A stretch of DNA of 39,861 nucleotides from Microcoleus sp. CAWBG506 (GCA_020883125.1 JAHREW010000014.1:1-39861), one strand, 5' to 3'; shown: positions 22,526 to 32,188, counted from the first letter of the stretch. Numbers and translations: made by a program. The notes: generated by a model not told the origin, from the sequence alone.

Positions 22526-24763
22526 ATGATTTCTAAAGATTTATCGGCCGTTATATCCGATGGGCAAGACCAAGCCTATCAGGCTATGCTTAAAGGCAAT
22601 TATATTCAAGCTGCGATGCTTTATGAACTGGCGATTGAAACCGAACCAGATACTAAGTCTTACTACTGGCACTTGGGATTGATGTTGCTGTTGCAAGAAC
22701 AAGAGGCGGAAGCTCAGACAACTTGGCTGCTGGGAATGGCGGAGGGAGATCCTGAAGAAATAGATTTGTGGACAGAAGAATTGATACAGGTACTTCAGGC
22801 GGAAGCAGAGCGAAGAAGATTAGAGGTGGGCGATCATAGAACCGCTTGGGCAATTCGGCAGCACATAAGAGAAATTCAACCTAGAGATATTAATAACCTG
22901 TTGCATTTGATAGGACTCTCGACTCTGCTGAAGACATACACAGGAGAGGAACTGACAGATTTAGGCGTCTTAGAGCTTCTTAAGCCTGAAGAAGGGAGTG
23001 GGGTAGACTCTGAACTATTGATGCAAGTGTGGAAGGACGTTTTAGATCAAGCTCCTTTGCATCCGTCAACCTTTGAGTTCACAGAAGCGTGTTTAGCCTA
23101 TGTCAAGGAACCTCTAGCCTTTGTGGACGCTTTGATCCCATTTGTTTATCATATTTCTTACTCAGCAAAGGACTTTCCTTTGGCAGCTCACTTCACTGAA
23201 TTAGGCTTGCGCCTGATTCCTGAACACCCAGAATTACTACGGGCTGTATCTTGTTTTTATCAAGATATTGGTGAATTTTATAAGGGAATAGAGGCTGCTA
23301 AGTTGTGCTATTCTCTCATGGAAAGCTTGGCAGATAAAATTTATGCAAATTTGTTAGTAATGCGTGGTTTTATGAGTGCAGGAGGTTATTGGGATGATGT
23401 TTGTTCGGCGTTGGAAATGCAGAGAACTTTGCTGGCGTCTTTGATTGCGACGCCACCGAGTTCTCTGGATTCCAGTGCTGCAATCCGCTTATTTAACTCT
23501 ACCTTCTTCTTTCCTTATTTTGAAGATAGGGGGGACGAAAATGGACGAATTCGTAGTCAAGTATCTCACATTGCTCAGTTAAACGTAGAAAATTGCAATC
23601 AGGAGCGAGTGGAGCGATATCGCCAGGGGCGATCCCGTATTCGGAAAATTGAAGCTCCTACTAGACGTTTAAAGATTGGATATCTTTCTTATTGCCTGCG
23701 CGGTCATTCTGTAGGGTGGCTAGCGCGATGGCTTTTTCAGTACCATGACCGTGAGCGCTTTGAAATCAATGCCTACTTGATGGGTGCTGAACTGACCGAC
23801 AATCCATTGCAGGAATGGTACATCAGCCAAGTTTCTAAAGCCCATAAATTCGGACTAAGTGGGGCAGAAGCTGCTGATAAAATTTACGAGGATGAGATTG
23901 ATATTTTGATCGATGTAGATAGTATTACCCTGACTGCTACTTGTGAAACAATGGCAATGAAACCAGCACCTGTTCAGGTGACTTGGCTGGGTTGGGATGC
24001 TTCAGGAATTCCAGCTATTGACTACTTCATGGCTGACCCCTATGTTTTACCGGACTCTGCTCAAGAACACTACACAGAAAAAATCTGGCGTTTGCCTCAA
24101 ACTTATATAGCAGTGGATGGGTTTGAAGTCGCTGTGCCAACTCTGCGGCGAGATCAGTTGAATATCCCCAGCGATGCTATTATCTATCTTAGCGCTCAGA
24201 GAGGATACAAATATAATCCGAATACCACGCGATTGCAAATTCAAATTCTTAAAGAAGTAAATAATAGCTACTTCATAATTAAAGGTTTAGCGGATCAAGA
24301 ATCACTTAAAAACTTCTTTATAGAGATTGCACAATCGGAGGGGATAAATTCTGATCGCTTGCGATTTTTGCCATTGGCTCCTTCAGAAGCCAAGCATCGA
24401 GCTAACCTGGCTATTGCAGATGTGGTACTGGATACTTACCCCTACAATGGAGCCACCACAACTATGGAAACATTGTGGATGTGTGTTCCAATGGTGACAC
24501 GGGTAGGTGAGCAGTTTTCTAGTCGCAATAGCTACACGATGATGATGAATGCAGGCATAACTGAGGGAATTGCTTGGACTGATGAAGAGTATGTCGAGTG
24601 GGGAATTCGCTTAGGAAAAGATGCGACTCTGCGGCAACAAATATCGTGGAAACTGCGACAGTCGCGGCAGACTGCTCCCCTGTGGAATGGCAAGCAATTT
24701 ACGCGAGAGATAGAGAAAGCTTACGAGCAAATGTGGCAGATATATCTGGACAAAAATCATTGA
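22526..24763 (+). CDS. TPR/GT41 O-GlcNAc-transferase-like glycosyltransferase
   Basis: This 745-residue protein has TPR-type helical repeats in residues 1-330 (GNYIQAAMLYELAIETEPDT) and a GT41 (SPINDLY/OGT-like) catalytic region from about 380 (RLKIGYLSYCLRGHSVGWLA), with PVQVTWLGWDASGIPAIDYF, APSEAKHRANLAIADVVLDT and YPYNGATTTMETLWMCVPMV near the nucleotide-sugar site. GT41 enzymes add sugars to Ser/Thr of proteins in the cytoplasm. It begins 62 bases after the pilin terminator, so it has its own transcript but sits next to the likely glycoprotein. Bacterial GT41 enzymes are often flagellin or adhesin glycosyltransferases, so the pilin is a plausible target. Confidence 0.88.
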   Translation: MISKDLSAVISDGQDQAYQAMLKGNYIQAAMLYELAIETEPDTKSYYWHLGLMLLLQEQEAEAQTTWLLGMAEGDPEEIDLWTEELIQVLQAEAERRRLEVGDHRTAWAIRQHIREIQPRDINNLLHLIGLSTLLKTYTGEELTDLGVLELLKPEEGSGVDSELLMQVWKDVLDQAPLHPSTFEFTEACLAYVKEPLAFVDALIPFVYHISYSAKDFPLAAHFTELGLRLIPEHPELLRAVSCFYQDIGEFYKGIEAAKLCYSLMESLADKIYANLLVMRGFMSAGGYWDDVCSALEMQRTLLASLIATPPSSLDSSAAIRLFNSTFFFPYFEDRGDENGRIRSQVSHIAQLNVENCNQERVERYRQGRSRIRKIEAPTRRLKIGYLSYCLRGHSVGWLARWLFQYHDRERFEINAYLMGAELTDNPLQEWYISQVSKAHKFGLSGAEAADKIYEDEIDILIDVDSITLTATCETMAMKPAPVQVTWLGWDASGIPAIDYFMADPYVLPDSAQEHYTEKIWRLPQTYIAVDGFEVAVPTLRRDQLNIPSDAIIYLSAQRGYKYNPNTTRLQIQILKEVNNSYFIIKGLADQESLKNFFIEIAQSEGINSDRLRFLPLAPSEAKHRANLAIADVVLDTYPYNGATTTMETLWMCVPMVTRVGEQFSSRNSYTMMMNAGITEGIAWTDEEYVEWGIRLGKDATLRQQISWKLRQSRQTAPLWNGKQFTREIEKAYEQMWQIYLDKNH

Positions 24764-24784
24764 GGGTGCTAATCCCGAATGAGT

Positions 24785-24813
24785 AGTTGGTGCAGCGAGT
24801 TGCTGCACCAACT
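24785..24813. terminator. Convergent hairpin terminator
   Basis: AGTTGGTGCAGC (24785-24796), GAGTT loop, GCTGCACCAACT (24802-24813): a perfect 12-bp stem between the convergent GT41 and glycosyltransferase genes. There is no T-run, so it may act in both directions or be a dispersed repeat. Confidence 0.6.
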
Positions 24814-24821
24814 CGCTAGAT

Positions 24822-26405
24822 TCATCGGTTACTATCCTGCATAAAGTGGTCTAGTTTAAAGGAGGAAATGTTCTCGGCTTTTGCCTGAGCGATCGCCTCT
24901 TTATTCTCATTTTCCAATACAATTCGACCATGCAGGCGAGGCCTCAGAACTGACCACTGAATCTGACTCAACCTTCCAATAAGTGAAATTTCCGGCCCGT
25001 CGGTAACGTCTAAGTCCTCTTCCATCAAAAGATTCATCGCCACACTAGATAAAGCGAGATTGGCATCTTCGTCAGAAATATTGCTCGTGTCTACCAACAG
25101 AGTCATCGTGCCTCTCTCTGGGTGAGTTGCGATCGCCCTGACAACTCCCTGTAATTCTAAACCCAAAGACTCTTCTGGTTGCGACCACTGTGGGAAAATA
25201 ATTAAATTGATATCTCTCAGTTGCACTGGCAGTAAGACATTTCTTTGATTCCCTGGAATCCCTGGGTGATTTTGGATCTCTGAAGAGTTGCAACCGAGGT
25301 TCTCCAGAAAACGCAAAGCTGTAGGAACTGGCCCATAGTTATCCATTGCCCACCCCCTACCTTCTATAGAGATTTTTTCTAAAATTTCTGGGTCATCAGC
25401 AATCCGATCTACCGTAGCCTGAATGTTATCGAGATCAATTCCTATATAATGTCGCCAGTTTTCTGGCATGGATGGCAGTTGAATTCCATACTTGTCAAAG
25501 TCTACGTGAAACGTCACGCAACCAGCGGCTAACGACTCCCAAAACCGCCAGCTATCCCACCATTCCACTAGAGGTTCTCCTGTAGCATAGCTTGGGGTAA
25601 TTAAGCCGCCAAAGCACGCACAAGCCACCGATTCTTGCAAGCGTTTATAGTAAGTCGGGTAGTGACGCTGACCCGTTTGCTGCCACTGTAAGTAGTGGTA
25701 GCTGTCGGCGGGGGGAATGTCGAAATCGTCAACGAGGTCGTCCAGTAGCAGAATCTCCTGAATCAGCGGGAGGAACTGTGCGCGAGCAATCCGCCTCAGA
25801 GGACGATCAGTTATGAGGGTCGCACTATCAACTTCTATGAACCCCGAACCAATTTGTAGCAAGCAGTTGGTAAACTTACATAGCTGTTGGTCTACTCTGA
25901 AGTTAGCAGTCAAATGTCTTCTTCTTTCTTGAAATTTAGGGATGCGGCTGGTTTCTCGGAGGATGCGATTAGAAAGCCCGAAAGCCCAAGGCTTACAATT
26001 TGAAGGATATTGAGCCTTGCTGTTGTAGTGAGTTTTCAATCTGAAGTCAAAACGATTATAGACTTGGTTCCAAACAGTAAGACCGTCCCAATCGTCTAGA
26101 TAGATCGTGATATATTTTCGCTCTGGGTGAAATAGGTTTTGCCCTGGTGCGGCTGCGGATAATCCACCTTTAGATACCACAACTATAGAGCAATCGTTAT
26201 GAGTCACACTTGGATGGTAACAGAAGAGATACTCTTCCCGATCGGGGGCGATCTGCCAGTGGTTGATATTTGCATAAAAGGGTATCTCCAGTTGCAGAAA
26301 GCCTTCAGCTAGACACAAGGCTAAATGGCAGAATTCTCCCTCTCCTAAATAAAAAAACACCTGCTCTTCAAAGGTAAATTCAGGAGTTGATTGTGCGGTG
26401 AACAT
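24822..26405 (-). CDS. Glycosyltransferase-like protein with a shared C-terminal domain
   Basis: The frame is open to 26516, but the ATG at 26405 (MFTAQSTPEF) follows the upstream stop by 10 bases and gives 527 residues; the longer form would overlap the neighbour by 100 bases. The middle carries a glycosyltransferase-like end (EPLVEWWDSWRFWESLAAGC, VTFHVDFDKYGIQLP), as in GT families where a Glu-rich motif binds the nucleotide sugar. The last ~140 residues (DINLIIFPQWSQPEESLGLE ...) duplicate the tail of the next gene upstream. It likely works with that enzyme in surface-glycan or glycoprotein assembly. Family assignment is uncertain. Confidence 0.7.
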   Translation of the reverse strand: MFTAQSTPEFTFEEQVFFYLGEGEFCHLALCLAEGFLQLEIPFYANINHWQIAPDREEYLFCYHPSVTHNDCSIVVVSKGGLSAAAPGQNLFHPERKYITIYLDDWDGLTVWNQVYNRFDFRLKTHYNSKAQYPSNCKPWAFGLSNRILRETSRIPKFQERRRHLTANFRVDQQLCKFTNCLLQIGSGFIEVDSATLITDRPLRRIARAQFLPLIQEILLLDDLVDDFDIPPADSYHYLQWQQTGQRHYPTYYKRLQESVACACFGGLITPSYATGEPLVEWWDSWRFWESLAAGCVTFHVDFDKYGIQLPSMPENWRHYIGIDLDNIQATVDRIADDPEILEKISIEGRGWAMDNYGPVPTALRFLENLGCNSSEIQNHPGIPGNQRNVLLPVQLRDINLIIFPQWSQPEESLGLELQGVVRAIATHPERGTMTLLVDTSNISDEDANLALSSVAMNLLMEEDLDVTDGPEISLIGRLSQIQWSVLRPRLHGRIVLENENKEAIAQAKAENISSFKLDHFMQDSNR

Positions 26406-26415
26406 ATTATTCTTA

Positions 26416-29400
26416 TCAACAAGGTATTGTATTGTCAAGACAATCGACTTGGCAGTAGGGGATATCATCGGCTTTGACTTGAGCAATCGCCTGTTTATTC
26501 TCGTGTTCCAAGACAATTCTACACTGTAAGCGAGGCTTCAGAACTGACCACTGAATTTCGCTCAACTGTCTAATGAGTGAAATTGCTGGCCCGTCGGAGA
26601 CATCTAAATCTTCTGCCATTAACAGATTAATCGCCACACTAGATAAAGCGAGATTAGCATCTTCGTCAGAAATATTGCTTGTCTCTACCAGAAGAGTCAT
26701 TTTATTTTTGTGTGGGTGAGTGGCAATCGCCCTGACAACTCCCTCTAGCTCTAAACCTAAAGACTCTTCTGGTTGCGACCAATCTGGGAAAACTATCAAA
26801 TTAATATCTCTCAGGTTAAGAGGTAAGAGAGTCGCATTAATCAATGCAGCACTCATAGTTTGCGCCATTTTTAACCAAGAAAACTTTTGCGCCTGTTGCA
26901 AACCAGCCGCAATCAGTGAATTACGAATTTTAGGTTTTTGTACCTCACAAAGTGCATCGGCTAAACCATCAACATCCTCATCATTCACATATAAAGCTGC
27001 TTCCCCCACGACTTCAGGTATAGAGGCATTAGGACAAGTGATGACGGGACAACCGCAGGACATTGCCTCCAACAGAGGCATCCCAAAACCTTCATACTTT
27101 GAGGGATAAATCAGAGCTACAGCACCGGCATAAGCTAATCTCAATTCCTCATCGCTGAGTTGTAGCTTATGCACAACACTTCCCAAAGTATAATTTCTCA
27201 ACTCTCCTTCTAATAAAATTCCCGTCCCTGTAGAAACAATCTCAAATCCTTGTTTACTGGCAAGTTTTCCAAAAGCCTGAAAGAACAAGATGGCATTTTT
27301 ATAATCTCCACCACTACCGACTAAGAGAAAATAGGGTTTTGAGATTCCATACTTAGTTTTAAAACTATTAATATCCTCTTGACTTGCTGGCGAAAAAAGA
27401 CTGTCCACTCCACAATGAGCTACCGTTACAGAGTCTAAAGTAATTTCTGGGAAAAATATTGTCAAGTCCCGCGCTGTATTGTCTGAAATCGAAAAATATC
27501 CCGAAGCATGGCGGATAGCATAATGCTTTTCCTTCCACATTGGTTCATTCAAATTTGCCTGTAAAACTTCGGGAATCATGTCATAAGCCATGAATACAGA
27601 CGGAGTTGATAGGGGTGTTGTGTAGTAAGTTGAGATAAATAGGTCAGCACCCTCTCCATCGCAGACTTGCTGTAGCATTTCCCGGTCAGCGTCGGTTGTC
27701 TCGTAGTTGTAAGCTGGAATAGTAAGGTATCTAACTCCCGCAATTTTGGGAGCGGTTCCAGCTCTATCAAGAATGATAAGATGTTGAGAAAAACCATCTT
27801 TTGCCCATTCTTCTAGCAAGGAGTTCCAGACACGAGCAATTCCTGTTCTGTAAAGCTGGAAAAACACGCCATCAATAATAATCGTTGGACTTGCTCTTGG
27901 AATAGTTATTACTGTTTTCCTTGGTAATTCCTCTGGTGAGCAAAACTCCCAGATATCAGTATGTTTTTCTCTTTTCGCCATTGGTGTTACACCACAGGAA
28001 TTAGCAGTATCAACCATTGTGCCATCTTGAACCCATGAAAAATACTGGCTCAGGCGAACAGGGAATTTAGTCTGAGCTTGCAATACGCTCCATTCTGAAA
28101 CTGCATTTGCATAGCCATAATATTGCTCTTTAAATTGCAACTGTTTTGCCATCGCATAGGCAAAGTGTTGAAATACCAAACCCCGCGTTTCTGTCTCTTC
28201 ATGTAAAAAAGGGTTTACTGCGGCAACATCCCTCCAGTCAGCATTAGGTAAAGGTTCAGTTAATACTGGAGGTTCGTGGGCCGTCCAGACACAGCCCGGT
28301 TTAAACCTCCAGGTTCGCAACCATTCTTGTGCTGGATTCTGAGCATAACAGTTGCGAGTGCTAATAACCAGATTCTCTCCGACAAAATACCAACACCAAT
28401 AAAAAGCAGCCGTTTTTTCAGGATTATTGATGAACATATGTCTGACCGTACACAGTTGCTCGACAGTCCACAATTCATCCACATCGACTTGCCACAGCAA
28501 ACATTCCTCATTAATATTTTCCAATGGTGCATTAACCATTTCACGTTTGCCTTCCCAAAAAATACCCTTCGGTTTACGATAAACCGTGACATTTTCTGGA
28601 TATAGTTGTACCAGTTCGTCTAGGTATTCTCTTGTCCCATCATTACTGCGTCCATTGCAGTGAATTTCATCGGTAATTCGTCCCCCATTTCCTAAAGACC
28701 AAGCAGTATCATGCTTTAATTCGGCTACACCCTCAATAATATGCCAATGCCATTTATAGGGGAGTTGTTGGAATACTTCTATGTGATATTCAATGAATGG
28801 TTCACCATTAAGGACAATCGTAAAGAAGTGAATCGGCAATTCTGGTGATGAAGTAGAGGATAAAAAAGTAGAATTTTTTTGACCGCAGGCCAGAGTTGAG
28901 GAATACTCATGATTGAGCAAGCGATATTTGGCAATATTGTGCCATACACGTTCAGAACCAGGCCAAGTGGGTACAACGTCGTGAAACGCTATCCATCCAC
29001 CCTCTTTTACAAGGGGGAGTGACAGTTCATAATCTTTCAAAACGTCTAAAAATTGATGAGAACCATCAATAAAAATAAGATCGATAGTTTTGCCTCCTGT
29101 TAATTCTTCCCACTGGCTTAATATTTGATGCGAATAACCCCGCAATGGTACTACGTATTGAGATAATCCATTCTTTCCTACATTTTCTTGCCAAATATCA
29201 AAAAAGTTTCTGTCTGAAAAGTCCGTATCATTGCCGTCCCATGTATCTATGCAATAAATTTTTCGATTACTTCCTGTGCAGCCATAGGCCATGGCAACGG
29301 TGGATCGTCCTTTGTACGATCCTATTTCAACGATTACAGCATCATTGGGCAGAGACTTTACTTTATGAAAAAGGTACTCTTCTTGTCCGGGAACCATAAA

Positions 29401-30141
29401 ACCGTCAATAGCTTCAACAGCCAACTGAATAGTTGTATAGCTGACTGGTTGAACAGCCATTTTTTTAAAAATCGCAAACCCATTGCGTACACTATTGTTT
29501 ACCGCGATCGCAGTATAATCGGAATCGCGATACATCCGCTGCAAATTTTGATAATTTTTAAATATATTTATATCATCTAAAATAATATACTTTGCCCCAT
29601 AAACCTCCTCTAGTTCTGCACTTGCCGTAAATTCAGACCCATCTATTAGTACAACGTCAAAAAAATCTATATTATTTTGTTGTTTAATTTGAGCGATGCC
29701 ACTCTCTGATACCCCAGCTTGTTTTATATATTCAATATCCTGGTGCAGCCAGCTTATAACCTGTTCCAGTGGATAGTAGTTTAGATTAGTCTGTTTGCCT
29801 TTGTAAAATTTAATAACTTCTTCTTCATCAGCAAACTGTTCTAGTGAAACAGACGAGACATTGTAGCACTTTACAAAAGGATCGTCCTTGTAAGTATTTT
29901 GGAGTTCTGCAAACCGAGGCTTTGAAATTTCTAGGCAGAATAATGTTGGGTGATTGCGGTTTTCTCGTAGCCCGGTTACAAATGCTTCCGTGCTACCTTG
30001 TCCTGAAGATGATCCTATTTCTAAAACTGTTTGAATATCTTCTTCTTTGGCAAGATTTTGGATGGCTCTGTAAAATTCATCGTTTTTAATTTCAGGAGGA
30101 ATCAGACGGTTGAGTTCATAATTAAAAAAACTATTTTCCAT
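26416..30141 (-). CDS. 1241-residue fusion of two methyltransferase-like and two glycosyltransferase-like domains
   Basis: Domains in order: residues 1-230, a Rossmann methyltransferase-like domain (VLEIGSSSGQGS; DVVLIDGSEF). Residues ~240-420, a Methyltransf_24-like domain (VIVEIGSYKGRSTVA with Glu272; DLIFIDGSHQF). Residues ~430-720, a GT2-like domain with DVD at 553-555 (WQVDVDELW). Residues ~755-1100, a GT4 domain (PTIIIDGVFFQLYRTGIARV; FLLVGSGGDYKN; EGFGMPLLEAMSCGCPVI with Glu1017). Residues 1102-1241, the tail domain shared with the downstream protein. Such chains build and cap surface polysaccharides or glycoprotein glycans. It is the first gene of a two-gene minus-strand operon. Confidence 0.85.
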   Translation of the reverse strand: MENSFFNYELNRLIPPEIKNDEFYRAIQNLAKEEDIQTVLEIGSSSGQGSTEAFVTGLRENRNHPTLFCLEISKPRFAELQNTYKDDPFVKCYNVSSVSLEQFADEEEVIKFYKGKQTNLNYYPLEQVISWLHQDIEYIKQAGVSESGIAQIKQQNNIDFFDVVLIDGSEFTASAELEEVYGAKYIILDDINIFKNYQNLQRMYRDSDYTAIAVNNSVRNGFAIFKKMAVQPVSYTTIQLAVEAIDGFMVPGQEEYLFHKVKSLPNDAVIVEIGSYKGRSTVAMAYGCTGSNRKIYCIDTWDGNDTDFSDRNFFDIWQENVGKNGLSQYVVPLRGYSHQILSQWEELTGGKTIDLIFIDGSHQFLDVLKDYELSLPLVKEGGWIAFHDVVPTWPGSERVWHNIAKYRLLNHEYSSTLACGQKNSTFLSSTSSPELPIHFFTIVLNGEPFIEYHIEVFQQLPYKWHWHIIEGVAELKHDTAWSLGNGGRITDEIHCNGRSNDGTREYLDELVQLYPENVTVYRKPKGIFWEGKREMVNAPLENINEECLLWQVDVDELWTVEQLCTVRHMFINNPEKTAAFYWCWYFVGENLVISTRNCYAQNPAQEWLRTWRFKPGCVWTAHEPPVLTEPLPNADWRDVAAVNPFLHEETETRGLVFQHFAYAMAKQLQFKEQYYGYANAVSEWSVLQAQTKFPVRLSQYFSWVQDGTMVDTANSCGVTPMAKREKHTDIWEFCSPEELPRKTVITIPRASPTIIIDGVFFQLYRTGIARVWNSLLEEWAKDGFSQHLIILDRAGTAPKIAGVRYLTIPAYNYETTDADREMLQQVCDGEGADLFISTYYTTPLSTPSVFMAYDMIPEVLQANLNEPMWKEKHYAIRHASGYFSISDNTARDLTIFFPEITLDSVTVAHCGVDSLFSPASQEDINSFKTKYGISKPYFLLVGSGGDYKNAILFFQAFGKLASKQGFEIVSTGTGILLEGELRNYTLGSVVHKLQLSDEELRLAYAGAVALIYPSKYEGFGMPLLEAMSCGCPVITCPNASIPEVVGEAALYVNDEDVDGLADALCEVQKPKIRNSLIAAGLQQAQKFSWLKMAQTMSAALINATLLPLNLRDINLIVFPDWSQPEESLGLELEGVVRAIATHPHKNKMTLLVETSNISDEDANLALSSVAINLLMAEDLDVSDGPAISLIRQLSEIQWSVLKPRLQCRIVLEHENKQAIAQVKADDIPYCQVDCLDNTIPC

Positions 30142-30190
30142 TATTTTCCATACCCTGTTTTCAACTTGTTTATTAGGTTATCGTTGTCCA

Positions 30191-30610
30191 TTACTTCTTC
30201 CCCTTCACCTGCCCCAACAGCGCCTGATAATCAGCCCGATCGCCATGCAACCTAACCAACGTCTCCAAAGGCTCGATCGCCCCCAGCTTATTATTCATCT
30301 GCAACCGCACATTTGCCAACCCCTCCAGAGCCGTCTGATTCTGAGGTTCCCGCCGCAAAACCGTCTCATATCCCCGTTCCTGCGCCGCCAGCAGAGACTC
30401 CTGAGAAACAGCAGCCGCGACAGGTTTTTGTTGGTGCTGGCTGCTCAAACCGCTGCTGAACAGACTCACCATACCAAAAAGCGTAGAACCAGCAAACCCA
30501 ACCATCGATACAAACGCAAAAATCTGCTTAATGCGTGAAGCGTAGCTATCCCGTAGGGAATCGCCCTTCCGAACCTGACTCTCACTAGATTTTGTCTGTA
30601 TACTTTCCAT
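30191..30610 (-). CDS. Membrane-anchored TPR-like protein
   Basis: This 139-residue protein has a polar N-terminus, one transmembrane segment (IFAFVSMVGFAGSTLFGMVS, about residues 30-50) and a helical TPR-like end (RGYETVLRREPQNQTALEGL, NKLGAIEPLETLVRLHG). Residues 15-27 (RKGDSLRDSYASR) are encoded by a dispersed palindromic repeat inserted in frame, an unusual origin for protein sequence. Function unknown; its position 50 bases upstream of the glycosyl/methyltransferase operon suggests possible co-transcription. Confidence 0.7.
   Translation of the reverse strand: MESIQTKSSESQVRKGDSLRDSYASRIKQIFAFVSMVGFAGSTLFGMVSLFSSGLSSQHQQKPVAAAVSQESLLAAQERGYETVLRREPQNQTALEGLANVRLQMNNKLGAIEPLETLVRLHGDRADYQALLGQVKGKK
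30533..30566. repeat. Dispersed palindromic repeat inside a coding region
   Basis: GCGTGAAGCGTAGCTATCCC-GTAGGGAATCGCCC. It contains the same GCTATCCCGTAGGGAATCGC as 18759-18780, and a related GTGAAGCGTTGGCGTAGCC occurs at about 30712-30730. It adds about 11 codons to the TPR gene without breaking the frame. Confidence 0.85.
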
Positions 30611-30754
30611 TGCTAACCCTTAGCGTGGCTGTTTTCTAGGTACTCGCACTCGTACCTATCTCTAGATTGCCCAAGTTCGATCGCAAAACGATCGCCCCTA
30701 CCCTAAAAATTCGTGAAGCGTTGGCGTAGCCTGTGTTTTAAGTTGCTCTTAATT

Positions 30755-31537
30755 CTATGACAATTTTCCAAACTGCTCTCGATAACGCGCTAGCAAAGAT
30801 TCGAGTTCAGTAGCACGTTGACTTTCCGCTTCCGCACGTTGACTTTCCGCTTCCGCACGTTGACTTTCCGCTTCCGCACGCTGACTTTCCGCTTCCGCAC
30901 GCTGACTTTCCGCTTCCGCACGTTGCCGTTCCGCTTCTGCCCGTTGACGTTCCGCTTTTAAAGCTGAAGCCAATTCATCAGGAATCAATAATTTCTCGAC
31001 CTTATCTTCCCGATAAAACCCAATCAGTTTTCCTTCTATTTCTAACCGCAGTTGCAATACCTCGCTGCGACTATCTGTAATTATTTGATAACCATCTACC
31101 CCCAGTCTATATCCGCGCAATTTTTCAGAAATCCATTCACCCCTAGGGTCAAACAACCAATATTCCTCAACTTCTATCCTTTCGTACAAGTCTTTTTTAA
31201 TGACTCGATCTTCCGACTGCGTGCCTGGTGATGTCATTTCAAAAATTACTTTCGGCACTTGGCCTTCTTCCCAAATTTTATAATTATCTCTGCCGCCTGG
31301 TTCTACATCAAAAATCACCATCACATCAGGTGCTATGCGGACTTTTGGCAAGCCTTGAGCGTAGTACAAAAATTGGTTGGCTAAAACAGTAGCTCGACGG
31401 TCTGCGAGGTATTGTTTCAAGACTTCTAAAGTGGTTAAAATTGCGTAAAGATGGTCGTAAGTTTCTGCCACTGGTTCTCCATCAGCGCTTGGGTATACGA
31501 TTTCAGAAGTTTTGAGGGTGGGAACGACTGCTGTCAC
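30755..31537 (-). CDS. Uma2-family (DUF820) nuclease-like protein with coiled-coil tail
   Basis: This 260-residue protein uses a GTG start. Residues ~10-190 carry the Uma2 PD-(D/E)XK pattern: PDVMVIFDVEPGGRDNYKIW, PKVIFEMTSPGTQSED, YERIEVEEYWLFDPR. The tail is heptad repeats of the type AESQRAE from about residue 190 to 240, encoded by 21-bp tandem units (about 30806-30960). Uma2 proteins are very abundant in cyanobacteria; their role is unsettled, with mobile-element or restriction-like activity proposed. It is paralogous to the gene at 32341. Confidence 0.85.
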   Translation of the reverse strand: MTAVVPTLKTSEIVYPSADGEPVAETYDHLYAILTTLEVLKQYLADRRATVLANQFLYYAQGLPKVRIAPDVMVIFDVEPGGRDNYKIWEEGQVPKVIFEMTSPGTQSEDRVIKKDLYERIEVEEYWLFDPRGEWISEKLRGYRLGVDGYQIITDSRSEVLQLRLEIEGKLIGFYREDKVEKLLIPDELASALKAERQRAEAERQRAEAESQRAEAESQRAEAESQRAEAESQRAEAESQRATELESLLARYREQFGKLS

Positions 31538-31603
31538 GATCGTGATTCCTGTGAGTTATAGATATATTATAAACTTTTTTCCTTCAACTGTATCCACAAA
31601 CAG

Positions 31604-32188
31604 TTAACTTGCCTTCAAAGCCTGAATAAACTCCGTAACAGCATCGTATTGGTCGAAGTAAGTCACGTATTTTACTAACAAAGCAATATCCAACTCCGGC
31701 AACAACTCGCTGCGAATGACTTTTTCGTACTCGTTTTTTAAATAATAAATACTCAATACTCCATCTTCCCAAAACCAAACTTCAGGGATCCCCAACCGCT
31801 TGTACAATTCTAGTTTATCGATGCCGCCGCTGGTGAATATAACTTCAATCGCCAAATCGGGAATTGCCTTTTTAGTTTGCAAATTATACGACTCATCAGG
31901 CTCTTTTCTCGCCCCCTGTTCTTTACTACCCAAAGTCGGGCCACCCTTAACATAAAATCTGATGCTTTTTTCTCTCAGGTATGCTTCTAACAAAAGACCC
32001 AGCGTACTTTTTGTCTCTTCATGTTCGGGGCTAACTATCATAATTTCTAAAATTCCATCTAAGTAAGCAAATTTGATACCACCGAAGGACTCAAAAGCGG
32101 CTTCTAGCGATTCAAACTGATCCCAACTCACTCCTTTCAGAGTCAAGCAGCTATCGGTAATTGAGTTTTTTACTGCTGTTTGGATCAT
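31604..32188 (-). CDS. Uma2-family (DUF820) nuclease-like protein, short form
   Basis: This 194-residue protein is a typical compact Uma2: FESFGGIKFAYLDGILEIMI, SPEHEETKSTLGLLLEAYL, PDESYNLQTKKAIPDLAIEV with the acidic metal site, IDKLELYKRLGIPEVWFWED, LSIYYLKN. It has no coiled-coil tail and is only distantly related to its two neighbours. All three are co-oriented. Confidence 0.85.
   Translation of the reverse strand: MIQTAVKNSITDSCLTLKGVSWDQFESLEAAFESFGGIKFAYLDGILEIMIVSPEHEETKSTLGLLLEAYLREKSIRFYVKGGPTLGSKEQGARKEPDESYNLQTKKAIPDLAIEVIFTSGGIDKLELYKRLGIPEVWFWEDGVLSIYYLKNEYEKVIRSELLPELDIALLVKYVTYFDQYDAVTEFIQALKAS

Noticed and set aside
26406..26516. 37-residue N-terminal extension of the glycosyltransferase-like protein
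   Set aside because: It overlaps the coding end of the upstream 1241-residue gene; the ATG at 26405 fits just after that stop.
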